Counted from the stretch's first letter, positions 38,809-47,672 are shown. The stretch: DNA of 64,000 bases from Paracoccus sp. (in: a-proteobacteria) (GCF_030538695.1 NZ_JAUNTN010000020.1:1-64000); one strand, 5' to 3'. The notes: generated by a model from the letters alone, not told the origin. Program-made: numbers and translations.

Positions 38809-39618
38809 ATGATGACGATGAACGACACCACCGACAGCCCAGCCCCGACAACCGCCCCGGCGGTTATTGAGTTGCGCGATTTGCACAAATCCTATGGCCC
38901 GCTAGAGGTTCTCAAGGGCGTGTCGTTGCGGGCGCCGCGTGGTCATGTCATCAGCCTGATCGGCAGCTCCGGGTCAGGAAAGTCAACCCTGCTGCGCTGC
39001 TGCAACCTGCTGGAACACAGCCAGCAGGGCAAGATTTTGTTCGAGGGCGAGGCCGTGCGCTGGAAAGGCCAGGGTGCCGCCCGCATCCCCGCCGACCGCC
39101 AGCAGGTCACGCGCATCCGCACCAACCTGTCGATGGTGTTTCAGCAATTCAACCTTTGGGCGCATATGACCATCCTGCAAAATGTGATGGAAGCCCCGGT
39201 AACGGTGCTGGGTCAGCCCCCCGCAGAGGTCGAGACCCGCGCGCGCGCCCTGCTGGCCAAGGTCGGCATTGGCGACAAGGCCGACGCATGGCCGGCGCAG
39301 CTTTCCGGCGGCCAGCAACAACGTGCCGCCATCGCCCGCGCCCTGTGTATGGAACCACGGGCGCTCTTGTTTGATGAACCAACCAGCGCGCTGGACCCCG
39401 AGCTTCAGCAGGAGGTCGTCAAGGTCATCAAGGATCTGGCCGCCGAACACCGCACAATGATTCTGGTGACGCATGACATGCGGCTGGCGGCCGATGTCAG
39501 CGATCACGTCGTTTTTCTGCATCAGGGCCGCATCGAAGAAGAAGGCCCGCCCGAGCAGATCTTCCGCGCCCCGCGAACCGAGCGGCTGCGCCAATTTCTC
39601 AGCGCCAGCATGGCGTGA
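38809..39618 (+). CDS. Polar amino acid ABC transporter, ATP-binding protein
   Basis: A 269-residue HisP/GlnQ-type ATPase. Walker A GSSGSGKST (about residues 52-60), Q-loop MVFQQFNLWAHMT, signature LSGGQQQRAAIARAL, Walker B LLFDEPTSALD and switch His in LVTHDM. An extended segment between Walker A and the Q-loop (FEGEAVRWKGQGAARIPADR) is typical of the His/Lys/Arg/Orn subgroup. First gene of a five-gene operon with a binding protein, two permeases and a gamma-glutamyl ligase. No clear ribosome-binding site; several ATGs in the first four codons. Confidence 0.94.
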   Translation: MMTMNDTTDSPAPTTAPAVIELRDLHKSYGPLEVLKGVSLRAPRGHVISLIGSSGSGKSTLLRCCNLLEHSQQGKILFEGEAVRWKGQGAARIPADRQQVTRIRTNLSMVFQQFNLWAHMTILQNVMEAPVTVLGQPPAEVETRARALLAKVGIGDKADAWPAQLSGGQQQRAAIARALCMEPRALLFDEPTSALDPELQQEVVKVIKDLAAEHRTMILVTHDMRLAADVSDHVVFLHQGRIEEEGPPEQIFRAPRTERLRQFLSASMA

Positions 39619-39636
39619 CACCAACAGGAGAGAACC

Positions 39637-40365
39637 ATGAAAAAACTGCTTCTTGCCACCGCTGCCCTTGCACTGGGCGCTGTTGCCGCCACCGCTGCAC
39701 CTGTCCGCATGGGGACCGAAGGCGCCTACCCTCCGTATAATTTCATCAATGATGCAGGTCAGGTGGACGGGTTCGAGATCGAGCTTGGCAATGAACTGTG
39801 CAAACGCGCCGCGCTGGAATGTGTCTGGGTCAAGAACGACTGGGACAGCATCATTCCGAACCTCGTGTCGGGCAATTACGACACCATCATGGCAGGCATG
39901 AATATCTCGCCCGAGCGCGAAGAAGTCATTGCCTTTTCCGAGGCTTATACCCCACCCCCGCCCTCGGCCTATGCCGCGCTGACCGCAGATGCCAATATCG
40001 ACGGCATTGTGGCCGCGCAGGTGAACACCATTCAGGCCAGCTATGTCGCTGAAACCGGCGCCACCATGCTGGAGTTCGCCACCGGCGAGGAATCCATCGC
40101 CGCCGTTCGGAATGGCGAGGCTGACGCGGTTTTCGCGGATAAGGACTTCCTTGCGCCCTTCGTCAATGAAGCCAGCGAACCGCTGGTTTGGGTCGAGGGC
40201 AAAGATACCGTTGTGGTCGGCAAAGGTATCGCCGTCGGGATGCGCAAATCCGACACCGATCTGAAAGCCAAGTTCGACACCGCCATTGCCGAAATGAAGG
40301 CTGATGGCAGCCTGAACGCACTGATTACCAAATGGTTCGGTGAAGACGCGAAAACCTTTGAATAA
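39637..40365 (+). CDS. Amino acid ABC transporter, periplasmic binding protein
   Basis: A 242-residue SBP family 3 protein. Signal peptide KKLLLATAALALGAVAATAA, then the ligand-binding fold: MGTEGAYPPYNFINDAGQVDGFEIEL, NDWDSIIPNLVSGNYDTIMAGM, NISPEREEVIAFS. The Asp in the second lobe (EADAVFADKDFL) is of the kind that binds the ligand amino group. An opine, Lys/Arg/Orn or related basic ligand is plausible; not determined. AGGAG seven bases before the ATG. A strong intercistronic hairpin follows, as often seen after binding-protein genes. Confidence 0.93.
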   Translation: MKKLLLATAALALGAVAATAAPVRMGTEGAYPPYNFINDAGQVDGFEIELGNELCKRAALECVWVKNDWDSIIPNLVSGNYDTIMAGMNISPEREEVIAFSEAYTPPPPSAYAALTADANIDGIVAAQVNTIQASYVAETGATMLEFATGEESIAAVRNGEADAVFADKDFLAPFVNEASEPLVWVEGKDTVVVGKGIAVGMRKSDTDLKAKFDTAIAEMKADGSLNALITKWFGEDAKTFE

Positions 40366-40381
40366 GCCCTTGGGCTGAACC

Positions 40382-40403
40382 CGCCGCCCTGTCCGGGGCG
40401 GCG
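40382..40403 (+). other. Intercistronic hairpin after the binding-protein gene
   Basis: Perfect eight-base stem CGCCGCCC / GGGCGGCG with a six-base loop, between the binding-protein and permease genes. No T run. Likely protects the upstream mRNA or reduces read-through, favouring the binding protein over the membrane subunits. Confidence 0.65.
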
Positions 40404-40416
40404 TCTGCGGGGATAA

Positions 40417-41295
40417 ATGTTCTCATCTTGCGCCGATCCGAAAGCCCTCGAAGGGCTGCAATGGCTGATGTGTTACCTCACATCAGGCAAGCATCTGCTG
40501 TTTTACGCCAGCTTTGGCACCGTCTTGTTGCTGCTGGCCATCACCGCGCCGCTGGCATTACTGTTCGGCTTTGGCGGGGCTTTGGCACGACGCTCACGCA
40601 TCGCGCCGCTGCGCTGGTTCGGGGCGGTCTATACTTCGATGGTGCGTGGTATCCCCGACATCATCTTTTTCCTGTTTGTCCCGATCGCCATGGATCAGGG
40701 GCTTGAATATCTGCGCAACCGGGTGAAATGCCCCGATCACGGCCCGGTCTGGCAGGGCAGCGAGTTCAGCGTTTGCGCGGCGGCAAAACTGCCGCTCAGC
40801 TCGGCCCCGGAATGGGTGCATCAGAGCTATAACTTCACCCTTGCGGTGGTGGCTTTTGCCATTGTTTTCGGGGCCTTCGCCGCAAATGTTCTGTATGGCG
40901 CGATGAATACCGTCCCGCGTGCGCAGTTAGAGACCGCCGAGGCTTATGGCATGTCTCCGCGTCAGGTCACGCGCCGGGTGCTGATCCCGCAGATGTGGTC
41001 CTATGCCCTGCCCGGCCTGTCGAATCTGTGGATGATTCTGGTCAAGGCCACGCCGCTGTTGTTCCTGTTGGGGATCGAGGACATCGTTTACTGGGCGCGT
41101 GACCTTGGCGGCGCGAAAACCAGCATGTTCGCCTATCCGCACCCGGACTGGCGACTGTGGTATTTCCTTGCGATTCTGGTGTTTTACCTTGGCATGACAT
41201 GGGCCTCAGAACGATTGATCGCGCGCCTGTCCCGCCGCCTCTCCGTTGGTCAGGCAACCTTGGCCGGTGAAGCAATGCGAAAGGTTCCGGCATGA
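40417..41295 (+). CDS. Amino acid ABC transporter permease (HisQ-like)
   Basis: A 292-residue inner-membrane subunit with several helices. The EAA loop reads QLETAEAYGMSPRQVTRRVLIPQMWSYALPG. The first periplasmic loop is enlarged and holds two Cys (RVKCPDHGPVWQGSEFSVCA), which could form a disulfide. It pairs with the next permease gene, whose ATG overlaps its stop (ATGA). Confidence 0.92.
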   Translation: MFSSCADPKALEGLQWLMCYLTSGKHLLFYASFGTVLLLLAITAPLALLFGFGGALARRSRIAPLRWFGAVYTSMVRGIPDIIFFLFVPIAMDQGLEYLRNRVKCPDHGPVWQGSEFSVCAAAKLPLSSAPEWVHQSYNFTLAVVAFAIVFGAFAANVLYGAMNTVPRAQLETAEAYGMSPRQVTRRVLIPQMWSYALPGLSNLWMILVKATPLLFLLGIEDIVYWARDLGGAKTSMFAYPHPDWRLWYFLAILVFYLGMTWASERLIARLSRRLSVGQATLAGEAMRKVPA

Positions 41296-42119
41296 ACGAA
41301 TGTCTGCAAACCATCGCGGATTACGGGCTGCGCTCGATTGGCTATGGTGAAAGGCTGCTGCCGCGCACCGGGTTCGACTTGTGCCAACAGGTGACGCTGA
41401 TCGGTTCGGGCCTGATCTGGAACATCTATTTCGCCGCTGTGGCGCTGTTCGTTGGTTTCTTTATCGCCAATGCGCTGGCCATGGCCAAGCTGTCGGGCAG
41501 CCCATGGCTGCGCAAGCCTGCGGAATGGTTTATTTTCCTGTTCCGGGGCAGCCCGCTGTTCATCCAGTTTTTCATTGCCTATCAGATATTTGTGCTGCTC
41601 CCCCGCGAGGGGGTCACGCTGTTGGGCGTGGATGTTCAGGTCTCGTGGCTGTCGCGGGCATGGGCCGGGGCGCTGATCGTGCTGATCCTGAACACGGCCG
41701 CCTATTCCGCCGAGATCTTCCACGGCGCCCTGCGCAACCTGCCAAAAGGCGAGATGGAGGCCGCCGATGCCTATGGTCTGACCGGCTGGCGCAGGTTCCG
41801 CCGGGTGATGTGGCCAACCGCCATGCGGCTGGCATGGCCGTCCTATACGAATGAGGCGATTTTCCTGTTTCACGCCACCACGCTGGTGTTTTTCAGCGCC
41901 TTCCCCGCGTTCCAGCAACAAGGCGATGCGCTGTATTATGCCAAGTATTTCACCGAAAAGACCTTCAACCCATTTGTGGCCTATCCGATTGTCGCGGCTT
42001 ACTTTATTCTGGTGACATTGCTGCTGATCGGGTTGTTCGGGCTGGTGAACCGGCGCTTGAACCGCCATCTTCCGGGCCGACCTGAAAAGCTGCGCTATCG
42101 TCCGCAGGTGATCCGATGA
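41292..42119 (+). CDS. Amino acid ABC transporter permease (HisM-like)
   Basis: A 275-residue inner-membrane subunit. The N-terminal loop before the first helix contains Cys residues (MNECLQTIADYG and FDLCQQV). The EAA loop is GEMEAADAYGLTGWRRFRRVMWPTAMRLAWP. Starts by ATGA overlap with the first permease and overlaps the ligase gene downstream in the same way, so import and modification are tightly co-expressed. Confidence 0.92.
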   Translation: MNECLQTIADYGLRSIGYGERLLPRTGFDLCQQVTLIGSGLIWNIYFAAVALFVGFFIANALAMAKLSGSPWLRKPAEWFIFLFRGSPLFIQFFIAYQIFVLLPREGVTLLGVDVQVSWLSRAWAGALIVLILNTAAYSAEIFHGALRNLPKGEMEAADAYGLTGWRRFRRVMWPTAMRLAWPSYTNEAIFLFHATTLVFFSAFPAFQQQGDALYYAKYFTEKTFNPFVAYPIVAAYFILVTLLLIGLFGLVNRRLNRHLPGRPEKLRYRPQVIR

Positions 42120-43456
42120 CTGCCCTTGACTGGTTCCGCACCCGCCCTGAAATCCGCGCTGTCCGCGTCGCTGCCGCCGATCTGAACGGCGTGGCGCGGG
42201 GCAAACGGGTGCCGCTGCGCTTTGCTGAAAAGCTGCTGACCGAGGGGACGCGCTTTCCCTATTCCGTCCTGAACCTCGATATTTGGGGCGAGGATGTCGA
42301 GGACAGCCCGCTGGTCTTTGAATCCGGCGACCCCGACGGGCTGCTGTTACCGACCGAGCGGGGCTTTCTGCCGATGCCCTGGCTGGATGCGCCCACGGCA
42401 ATGCTGCCCCTATGGATGTTCCACCCCGACGGCCGCCCCTATGACGGCGACCCCCGGCAGGCGCTGGCCCGCGTTGTGGACCGTTACAAGGCGCGCGGCC
42501 TGACCCCGGTGGTGGCGACCGAGCTGGAGTTCTACCTGATCGACGACAGCGGCAAGACCCTGCGTGTGCCGCCATCGCCGCGCTCGGGCAAGCGCCGCAC
42601 CGGGGGCGAGGTGCTGTCGCTGCGGGCGCTGGATGCATTCGACACCTATTTCTCGCGCCTCTATGACGCCTGCGAGGAGATGGACATTCCCGCCGATACC
42701 GCCATTTCCGAGGCCGGGCCGGGCCAGTTCGAGATCAACCTGATGCACCAGCCCGACGCGCTGAAAGCTGCGGATGATGCGTGGTTTTTCAAGATGCTGG
42801 TCAAGGGTGTGGCGCGGCAATATGGCTTTGCCGCCAGCTTCATGGCCAAGCCCTATGAGATCTGGTCGGGCAACGGGATGCACATGCATTTCTCGGTGCT
42901 GGATCAGGACGGGCGCAATATCTTTGACGATGGCAGCGACCGCGGCTCGGATGCGCTGCGTCACGCGGTTGCGGGCTGTCTGGCGGCCATGCCCGGCTCG
43001 ACCCTGCTGTTTGCCCCGCATGAGAACAGCTATGACCGGCTGGTGCCGAATGCCCATGCCCCCACCGGCATCGGCTGGGCCTATGAGAACCGGACGGCGG
43101 CCATCCGCATCCCGGCTTCTGGTCCCAAGGCGCGGCGGATCGAGCATCGGGTCGCAGGCGGTGATGTGAACCCCTATCTGACCATCGCCGCCGTCCTTGG
43201 CGCGGCGCTGAACGGGATTGAGGACGCCGCCCCCTGCCCGCCGCATTTCAGCGGCAACGCCTATGACAAGAACCTTGCGCAACTGCCTGGCACATGGGCC
43301 GACGCCATCGAGGCTTTTGCGCAATGCCCTGAAATCAAGCGCATCTTCCCGGCGCATCTGATCGAGAACTTCCTGATGACCAAGCGACAGGAACTGCATT
43401 ACATGGCCGAGCTGTCCGATCAGGAAACCGTCGAGCTGTATCTGGATACGGTCTGA
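42116..43456 (+). CDS. Glutamine synthetase-family gamma-glutamyl ligase
   Basis: A 446-residue GS-fold enzyme of the PuuA/GlnT-like type. ATP/metal motifs: ATELEFYLI, EAGPGQFEINL, GNGMHMHFSVLD and the substrate/ATP arginines in ENRTAAIRIPASGPKARRIEHRVAG. The tyrosine adenylylation motif of true GlnA is not seen. Such enzymes attach glutamate to amines (for example putrescine, ethanolamine, alkylamines). It is the last gene of the ABC importer operon, suggesting that the imported compound, or an amine made from it, is its substrate; that link is inferred. A second family member is at 62499. Confidence 0.88.
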   Translation: MTALDWFRTRPEIRAVRVAAADLNGVARGKRVPLRFAEKLLTEGTRFPYSVLNLDIWGEDVEDSPLVFESGDPDGLLLPTERGFLPMPWLDAPTAMLPLWMFHPDGRPYDGDPRQALARVVDRYKARGLTPVVATELEFYLIDDSGKTLRVPPSPRSGKRRTGGEVLSLRALDAFDTYFSRLYDACEEMDIPADTAISEAGPGQFEINLMHQPDALKAADDAWFFKMLVKGVARQYGFAASFMAKPYEIWSGNGMHMHFSVLDQDGRNIFDDGSDRGSDALRHAVAGCLAAMPGSTLLFAPHENSYDRLVPNAHAPTGIGWAYENRTAAIRIPASGPKARRIEHRVAGGDVNPYLTIAAVLGAALNGIEDAAPCPPHFSGNAYDKNLAQLPGTWADAIEAFAQCPEIKRIFPAHLIENFLMTKRQELHYMAELSDQETVELYLDTV

Positions 43457-43462
43457 TCCGTG

Positions 43463-44452
43463 ATGCACAGCCAATGGCGGCCCGATCTGTTCACCCCCGC
43501 CGACTGGCAAGGGGCCTGGCGGGCGGTTCCGGCATTGGTGCTGCCGCTTGGCTATGGGCTGATGACCGGGCAATTACTGCCGGCGATGGTCGTGACAGGG
43601 GCCGCCTTCTCGGTCGGGTTCGGCAGCTTTCGTGCATCGGGCAGGATGCGCTGGCAGATCATGGCAGCGGTGACATCAGGGCTGATGCTGGCCGCCTTTG
43701 CCGGCAGCCTGCTGGGACATTCTCTGGCGCTGACGGTGCTGGCTGCGGCGGCTTTGGCGGCGCTCTGCGGAGCTTTGTCGCTTTATCATCAGAATTGGTG
43801 GTGGTCGGTTTTGCAACTGGTCATCGCCTTTGTGTTGGCCAGCTATTACCCGAATGATCTGGCAGGCGCGGCGGAACGCGCCGGGCTGGTCGCCATAGGC
43901 GGGCTGGCGCAGATCGTGCTGGTCGGGCTGGGCCTGTGGCTCTGCCCCGACCACAACCCACCTGTCGCAGCCGCCCCGATGCCGGTGCCTGACCGTTGGC
44001 TGACCGCCAGCTATGCCGCACGCTCAGCAATGGCGGTTGCGCTGGCCATGTTCATCGCGCGGGCCAGCGGCTTGCAGCATGATTACTGGGCGCCGATGAC
44101 CGCCATGCTGATCCTGAAACCGGGCCTGCTGGCAACCCGGACCCGAGGACTGGCGCGGCTGACCGGCACGCTGGCCGGGTCGCTGGCTGCGACTGTCTTT
44201 GCCCTGCTCAGCGCCCTGTCCGGGCCTGCGATGCTGACAGCCATCGCGGGGGCGGCCTATGGGGCCTATACGTTCCGCGCCGCACATTATGCGGTTTTGT
44301 CGTTCTTCATCACCGCAACCGTGGTTCTGATGCTGGATCTGGTGCATGGTCACGCGCTCGCCAATGCGGGGCAGCGGGTGGTGGCGACGCTGCTGGGTGG
44401 CGGCATCGCACTGCTGTCGGCGCTGGCCCTGCCGCGCGCGGCACGGCCCTGA
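43463..44452 (+). CDS. FUSC-like aromatic-acid/fusaric-acid exporter-type membrane protein
   Basis: About 329 residues with two blocks of hydrophobic helices; the FUSC-type signature is in the second (YAARSAMAVALAMFIARASGLQHDYWAPMTAMLILKPG ... TRGLARLTGTLAGSLAATVFALL). The large cytoplasmic domain of long FUSC proteins is absent. Probably an efflux component or half-size transporter; substrate unknown. Starts six bases after the ligase stop (GTG 43460 or ATG 43463), so it may belong to the same transcript. Confidence 0.78.
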   Translation: MHSQWRPDLFTPADWQGAWRAVPALVLPLGYGLMTGQLLPAMVVTGAAFSVGFGSFRASGRMRWQIMAAVTSGLMLAAFAGSLLGHSLALTVLAAAALAALCGALSLYHQNWWWSVLQLVIAFVLASYYPNDLAGAAERAGLVAIGGLAQIVLVGLGLWLCPDHNPPVAAAPMPVPDRWLTASYAARSAMAVALAMFIARASGLQHDYWAPMTAMLILKPGLLATRTRGLARLTGTLAGSLAATVFALLSALSGPAMLTAIAGAAYGAYTFRAAHYAVLSFFITATVVLMLDLVHGHALANAGQRVVATLLGGGIALLSALALPRAARP

Positions 44453-44536
44453 TCCCTTGCCCGCCGGACCCCTTGCCCGCCGCCCGGCCTGCCGTCATAG
44501 TGTTTTCGTCAACATAAAGCACACGGCCCCTCCCTC

Positions 44537-45733
44537 ATGCCCGGACACTCCCGCCCCGCCATGCCCGCGACCGTCTGGATGCTGGGTTTTGTCAGCCTGC
44601 TGATGGATGTTTCATCCGAGATGGTGCAGACCCTGCTGCCGCTTTATCTGGCGGGCGGGCTGGGGATTTCGGTGCTGGCCATCGGCTTTATCGAAGGGCT
44701 GTCGGTGGCGATTGCGACGGCGACCAAGTTCCTTTCCGGGCTGATCGCGGATCGCAGCGGCCGGGCCAAGCCGCTGGCAGTGCTTGGTTATGGGCTTGGG
44801 GCGCTGTCGCGGCTGATCTTTCCGCTGGCCGTCAGTCTGGATCAGATCGTGCTGGCCAAGGCGATGGACCGGGTTGGCAAGGGCATCCGAGGCACGCCGC
44901 GCGATGCGATGGTGGCAGGCGCGACCCCGCCCGAGATCCGGGGCGCGGCTTTTGGCCTGCGTAAATCGCTGGATACTGTGGGCGGCTTTGCCGGGCCGGT
45001 TCTGGCGGTTCTGGCGATGCTGGCCTTTGCCGGGAACTATCAGGCGGTGTTCTGGCTGGCGGCAATTCCCGCCGCGCTGGCGATGGCGGTGCTGATCTTT
45101 GGCGTGCAGGAACCCAAGGCCACCCCCGCCGCCAAACCATCCAATTTCCGCCTGATCCATGCCCTGCGTCTGAATCCTGCGGTGTGGGGGGTGATTGGCA
45201 TTGCCTCACTCATCATGCTGGCGCGGTTCAGCGAGGCGTTCCTGCTGCTGAAATCGCTGGAGGCCGGTTTCCTGCCGGTATGGGTGCCACTGGCCATGGT
45301 GATCATGCACGCGGCCTATGGGCTGTCCGCCTATCCGGTGGGGCGGCTGTCGGACCGGATTGGCAGCCATGGGCTGCTGATGGCCGGGCTTGGCTTTTTG
45401 CTGGCGGCGCATCTGGTGCTGGCCTCGGCCACGACCGTGGCGGGGTTTTTGTGCGGCACCGTGCTGTGGGGGCTGCATATGGGCTTTTCGCAAGGGCTGC
45501 TGGGGGCGTTGATCGCCAAAGCCACGCCACCAGACCTGAAAGGCAGCGCCTTTGGCACCTTTAACCTTGTGACCGGGCTGGTGGTGCTGGTCGGCAATAC
45601 GGCGGCGGGCTGGTTGTGGGTCAGCCATGGGTCGGCCGCCCCCTTCCTGATGGGGGCAGCACTGACGGTGCTGGCGCTGATCCTTTTGTCCCTGACCCAT
45701 CAGCGCAGCACAAAGCCCGCAGATAATAGTTGA
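44537..45733 (+). CDS. MFS transporter
   Basis: A 398-residue, 12-helix major facilitator. Features: SLLMDVSSEMVQTLLPLYL in helix 1, loop 2-3 GLIADRSGRAKPLAVLGYG, KAMDRVGKGIRGTPRDAMVAG in loop 4-5, and FGLRKSLDTVGGFAGPVLA. This DVSSEM subgroup is uncharacterised. It borders the siderophore island and could export the siderophore, but it is not clearly EntS-like and its promoter lacks the GTTGACAA element. Ribosome-binding site weak. Confidence 0.85.
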   Translation: MPGHSRPAMPATVWMLGFVSLLMDVSSEMVQTLLPLYLAGGLGISVLAIGFIEGLSVAIATATKFLSGLIADRSGRAKPLAVLGYGLGALSRLIFPLAVSLDQIVLAKAMDRVGKGIRGTPRDAMVAGATPPEIRGAAFGLRKSLDTVGGFAGPVLAVLAMLAFAGNYQAVFWLAAIPAALAMAVLIFGVQEPKATPAAKPSNFRLIHALRLNPAVWGVIGIASLIMLARFSEAFLLLKSLEAGFLPVWVPLAMVIMHAAYGLSAYPVGRLSDRIGSHGLLMAGLGFLLAAHLVLASATTVAGFLCGTVLWGLHMGFSQGLLGALIAKATPPDLKGSAFGTFNLVTGLVVLVGNTAAGWLWVSHGSAAPFLMGAALTVLALILLSLTHQRSTKPADNS

Positions 45734-45742
45734 CAAACTTTG
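45729..45742 (+). promoter_or_regulatory. Shared iron-locus element, copy 1
   Basis: GTTGACAAACTTTG lies 73 bases before the start of the beta-propeller gene and overlaps the end of the MFS gene. The same GTTGACAA core is upstream of two other transcription units in the siderophore island (50644 and 57401). It could be the -35 element, a repressor site or both. Confidence 0.55.
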
Positions 45743-45815
45743 TTGGTTATCTCATCCCTTGACCGCCACGGCGCTTGCCGCCTGCTTTTTTACTCATCCT
45801 CGGAAGGGATCTTCC

Positions 45816-47204
45816 ATGACCAGACATAACCGCCCCCTGCTTGGCCTGCTGCTGGCGACCAGCACCGCACTGACCAGCCTTGCCCTGCCCGCAGCGGCCG
45901 ATGCCGTCTTTGACCAGCCCGCCACCTTTACCGGGCAGGTGCAGCTTTCCGGCGCAGATCGCAGCCCGGCTTATCCAGGCAAGCCCGTTGAAATCCGGGG
46001 CAGTCGCTTTCAGCCGGGGCAAGAGGTCCGCCTCAGCCGTGGTGCCGACCTGCTGACCGAGGCGCTGACCGCCGATGCAGAGGGTAATTTCACCGCCAGC
46101 TTTGACCTGCCCGCCGATGCGGTGGTTGGGCAGCACCCGATCGTCGTGCAGACTGAAAGCCCCGACAGCGCCGAAATCATTACGCTGAAAGTCTCGCCAG
46201 AAATCCCGTTCTCGGGCGAGGATCAGTTCGACATCGCCAAGGTCGCCCCCGGCAAGGGCTTGTATCAGATCGCCTTCAGCCCCAAAAGCAACGCCTATTT
46301 CGTAACCGGCGCTGTCGGTCGTCCGCCGATCAAGGAATCCGAGTTGCTAAAGCTGGACGCCGCCACGCTGGACACGCTGGCCAAGGTAACGCCCGCCGCC
46401 GCACCCGCGCAGGGCGACCGGGACAGCGGGCTGTTCGCCGTTTATGGCGTCGCTGTGGACGACACAAATGGCACGGTTTGGGTCACAAATACCCGTCAGA
46501 ACACCGTTGCCATCTATGCCCAGTCCGACCTGAGCCTGATTAAGCAGTTCGAGCCGGGCCTGACCGACCACCCGCGCGATGTCGTGGTGGATGCCGAACG
46601 CGGTCGCGCCTATGTTTCGGCCGCCTCGCAGGGGATCGTGGTGTTTGACACCGCCACGCAAGAGCTGGTCGAGGTTATCGAAATCCCATCCGGCCAGCGG
46701 CGCGAGACCTTTACCGCCATGAGCCTTGCCTTTGATCCGCAGGCAAATCTGCTTTACACGCCGTCGCTGACCACGCCCGAGGTGGCACGGATCAATCTGA
46801 CGGACAAGACGGTTCAGGTCTTTCCGCTGTCTGACGCGAATCAGGCCACCGGCATCGACATCGACCCGGCCAGTGGACGAATGTTTGTCGCGGCACAAGG
46901 CACCGACAACCTGATCGCGCTGGACGCCGAAGGGGCTGAGCAATTCAACGTAAAGGTTGGCGCAGGTGCGTTGAACGTCGCTTATGACGCCAGCCACAAC
47001 CGGGTCTATGTGACCAGCCGCGGATCGGATTCGCTGGCAGCGGTCAATGCCGATACCGGCGAGATCATCGCCAACCTGAACCTTGGTTCCTTCCCGAACT
47101 TTGTCGATGTGACCACCGATGGCACCATTATCGCGGTGAACAAAGCCCGCGGGGCCGAGGACGGCACCGGCGATCAGGTCTGGCGCCTGACACCGAAGCA
47201 ATAA
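45816..47204 (+). CDS. Secreted YncE-like beta-propeller protein
   Basis: A 462-residue exported protein. Signal peptide (LLGLLLATSTALTSLALPAAADA), an N-terminal Ig-like domain of about 110 residues (VEIRGSRFQPGQEVRLSRG), then repeated blades such as YGVAVDDTNGTVWVTNTRQNTVAIY, PRDVVVDAERGRAYVSAASQG and GIDIDPASGRMFVAAQGTDN, as in YncE/YVTN propellers. E. coli yncE is iron-repressed with unknown function, which fits its place here. GGAAGGG precedes the ATG. Ends in a strong terminator. Confidence 0.85.
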   Translation: MTRHNRPLLGLLLATSTALTSLALPAAADAVFDQPATFTGQVQLSGADRSPAYPGKPVEIRGSRFQPGQEVRLSRGADLLTEALTADAEGNFTASFDLPADAVVGQHPIVVQTESPDSAEIITLKVSPEIPFSGEDQFDIAKVAPGKGLYQIAFSPKSNAYFVTGAVGRPPIKESELLKLDAATLDTLAKVTPAAAPAQGDRDSGLFAVYGVAVDDTNGTVWVTNTRQNTVAIYAQSDLSLIKQFEPGLTDHPRDVVVDAERGRAYVSAASQGIVVFDTATQELVEVIEIPSGQRRETFTAMSLAFDPQANLLYTPSLTTPEVARINLTDKTVQVFPLSDANQATGIDIDPASGRMFVAAQGTDNLIALDAEGAEQFNVKVGAGALNVAYDASHNRVYVTSRGSDSLAAVNADTGEIIANLNLGSFPNFVDVTTDGTIIAVNKARGAEDGTGDQVWRLTPKQ

Positions 47205-47210
47205 AACCAG

Positions 47211-47236
47211 CCCCCGCCAGTCCGTTCTGGCGGGGG
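47211..47236. terminator. Bidirectional terminator
   Basis: Perfect ten-base stem CCCCCGCCAG / CTGGCGGGGG around TCCGTT, flanked by AAAA on the left and TTA on the right, between the convergent beta-propeller and fosX genes. Confidence 0.85.
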
Positions 47237-47653
47237 TTACGCCTTGGGCGAACCGTTTTCATAGCGCCGCAAACGCTCGGCAAGGGTGCCGCTGTGCAGC
47301 TCGAACAGGTGGTTGTCGTAATCATAAAAGTAGATTGAGCGCCCCTCGCCTTCAACGCGGGGGCGGCCCTCTCTGATCTCAAGCCCAAGCGAGCGGATCA
47401 GTCGCAACCTGCTGTCATATTCGTCATCAGGGATTTTGAAAGCAATGTGGTCATAGCTTTGGTCCTGCCGCGCCCGCCCCTGCATAATCGCAACCCAGAC
47501 GCCGCCAATATCGAAAAAGCGTTCTTTCGACAGCGAAAACATCTGATCGTCGCTGTCATAAAGCCTTTTGGCATCCAGAACCTTGACCAGTAGTGCCTCG
47601 GTCCAGTCAAGGTCGCTGACAATAAATGTCATATGGCTAAGACCTTCAATCAT
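47237..47653 (-). CDS. fosX: FosX-type fosfomycin epoxide hydrolase (VOC fold)
   Basis: A 138-residue VOC-fold protein matching FosX along its length (MIEGLSHMTFIVSDL, FSLSKERFFDIGGVW, GEGRSIYFYDYDNHLFELH). Metal ligands fall on His7, His69 and Glu118, and the FosX catalytic base Glu44 is present, marking water-adding FosX rather than thiol-adding FosA/FosB. FosX opens fosfomycin with water using Mn2+. It is the fourth gene of the siderophore importer operon, starting 19 bases after the ATPase stop. ATG 47653 gives the standard start; an upstream in-frame codon at 47689 is not supported. Real resistance is not proven by sequence. Confidence 0.87.
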   Translation of the reverse strand: MIEGLSHMTFIVSDLDWTEALLVKVLDAKRLYDSDDQMFSLSKERFFDIGGVWVAIMQGRARQDQSYDHIAFKIPDDEYDSRLRLIRSLGLEIREGRPRVEGEGRSIYFYDYDNHLFELHSGTLAERLRRYENGSPKA

Positions 47654-47672
47654 TCGCAATCTTTCCGGTTGT

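Noticed and set aside
44454..44483. Short tandem duplication (CCCTTGCCCGCCG twice) between the FUSC-like and MFS genes
   Set aside because: Only two units in a short GC-rich spacer; likely slippage, no sign of a function or array.
44537..45733. MFS gene as an EntS-type siderophore exporter
   Set aside because: Its sequence belongs to an uncharacterised DVSSEM subgroup and its promoter lacks the shared iron element; proximity alone is not enough.
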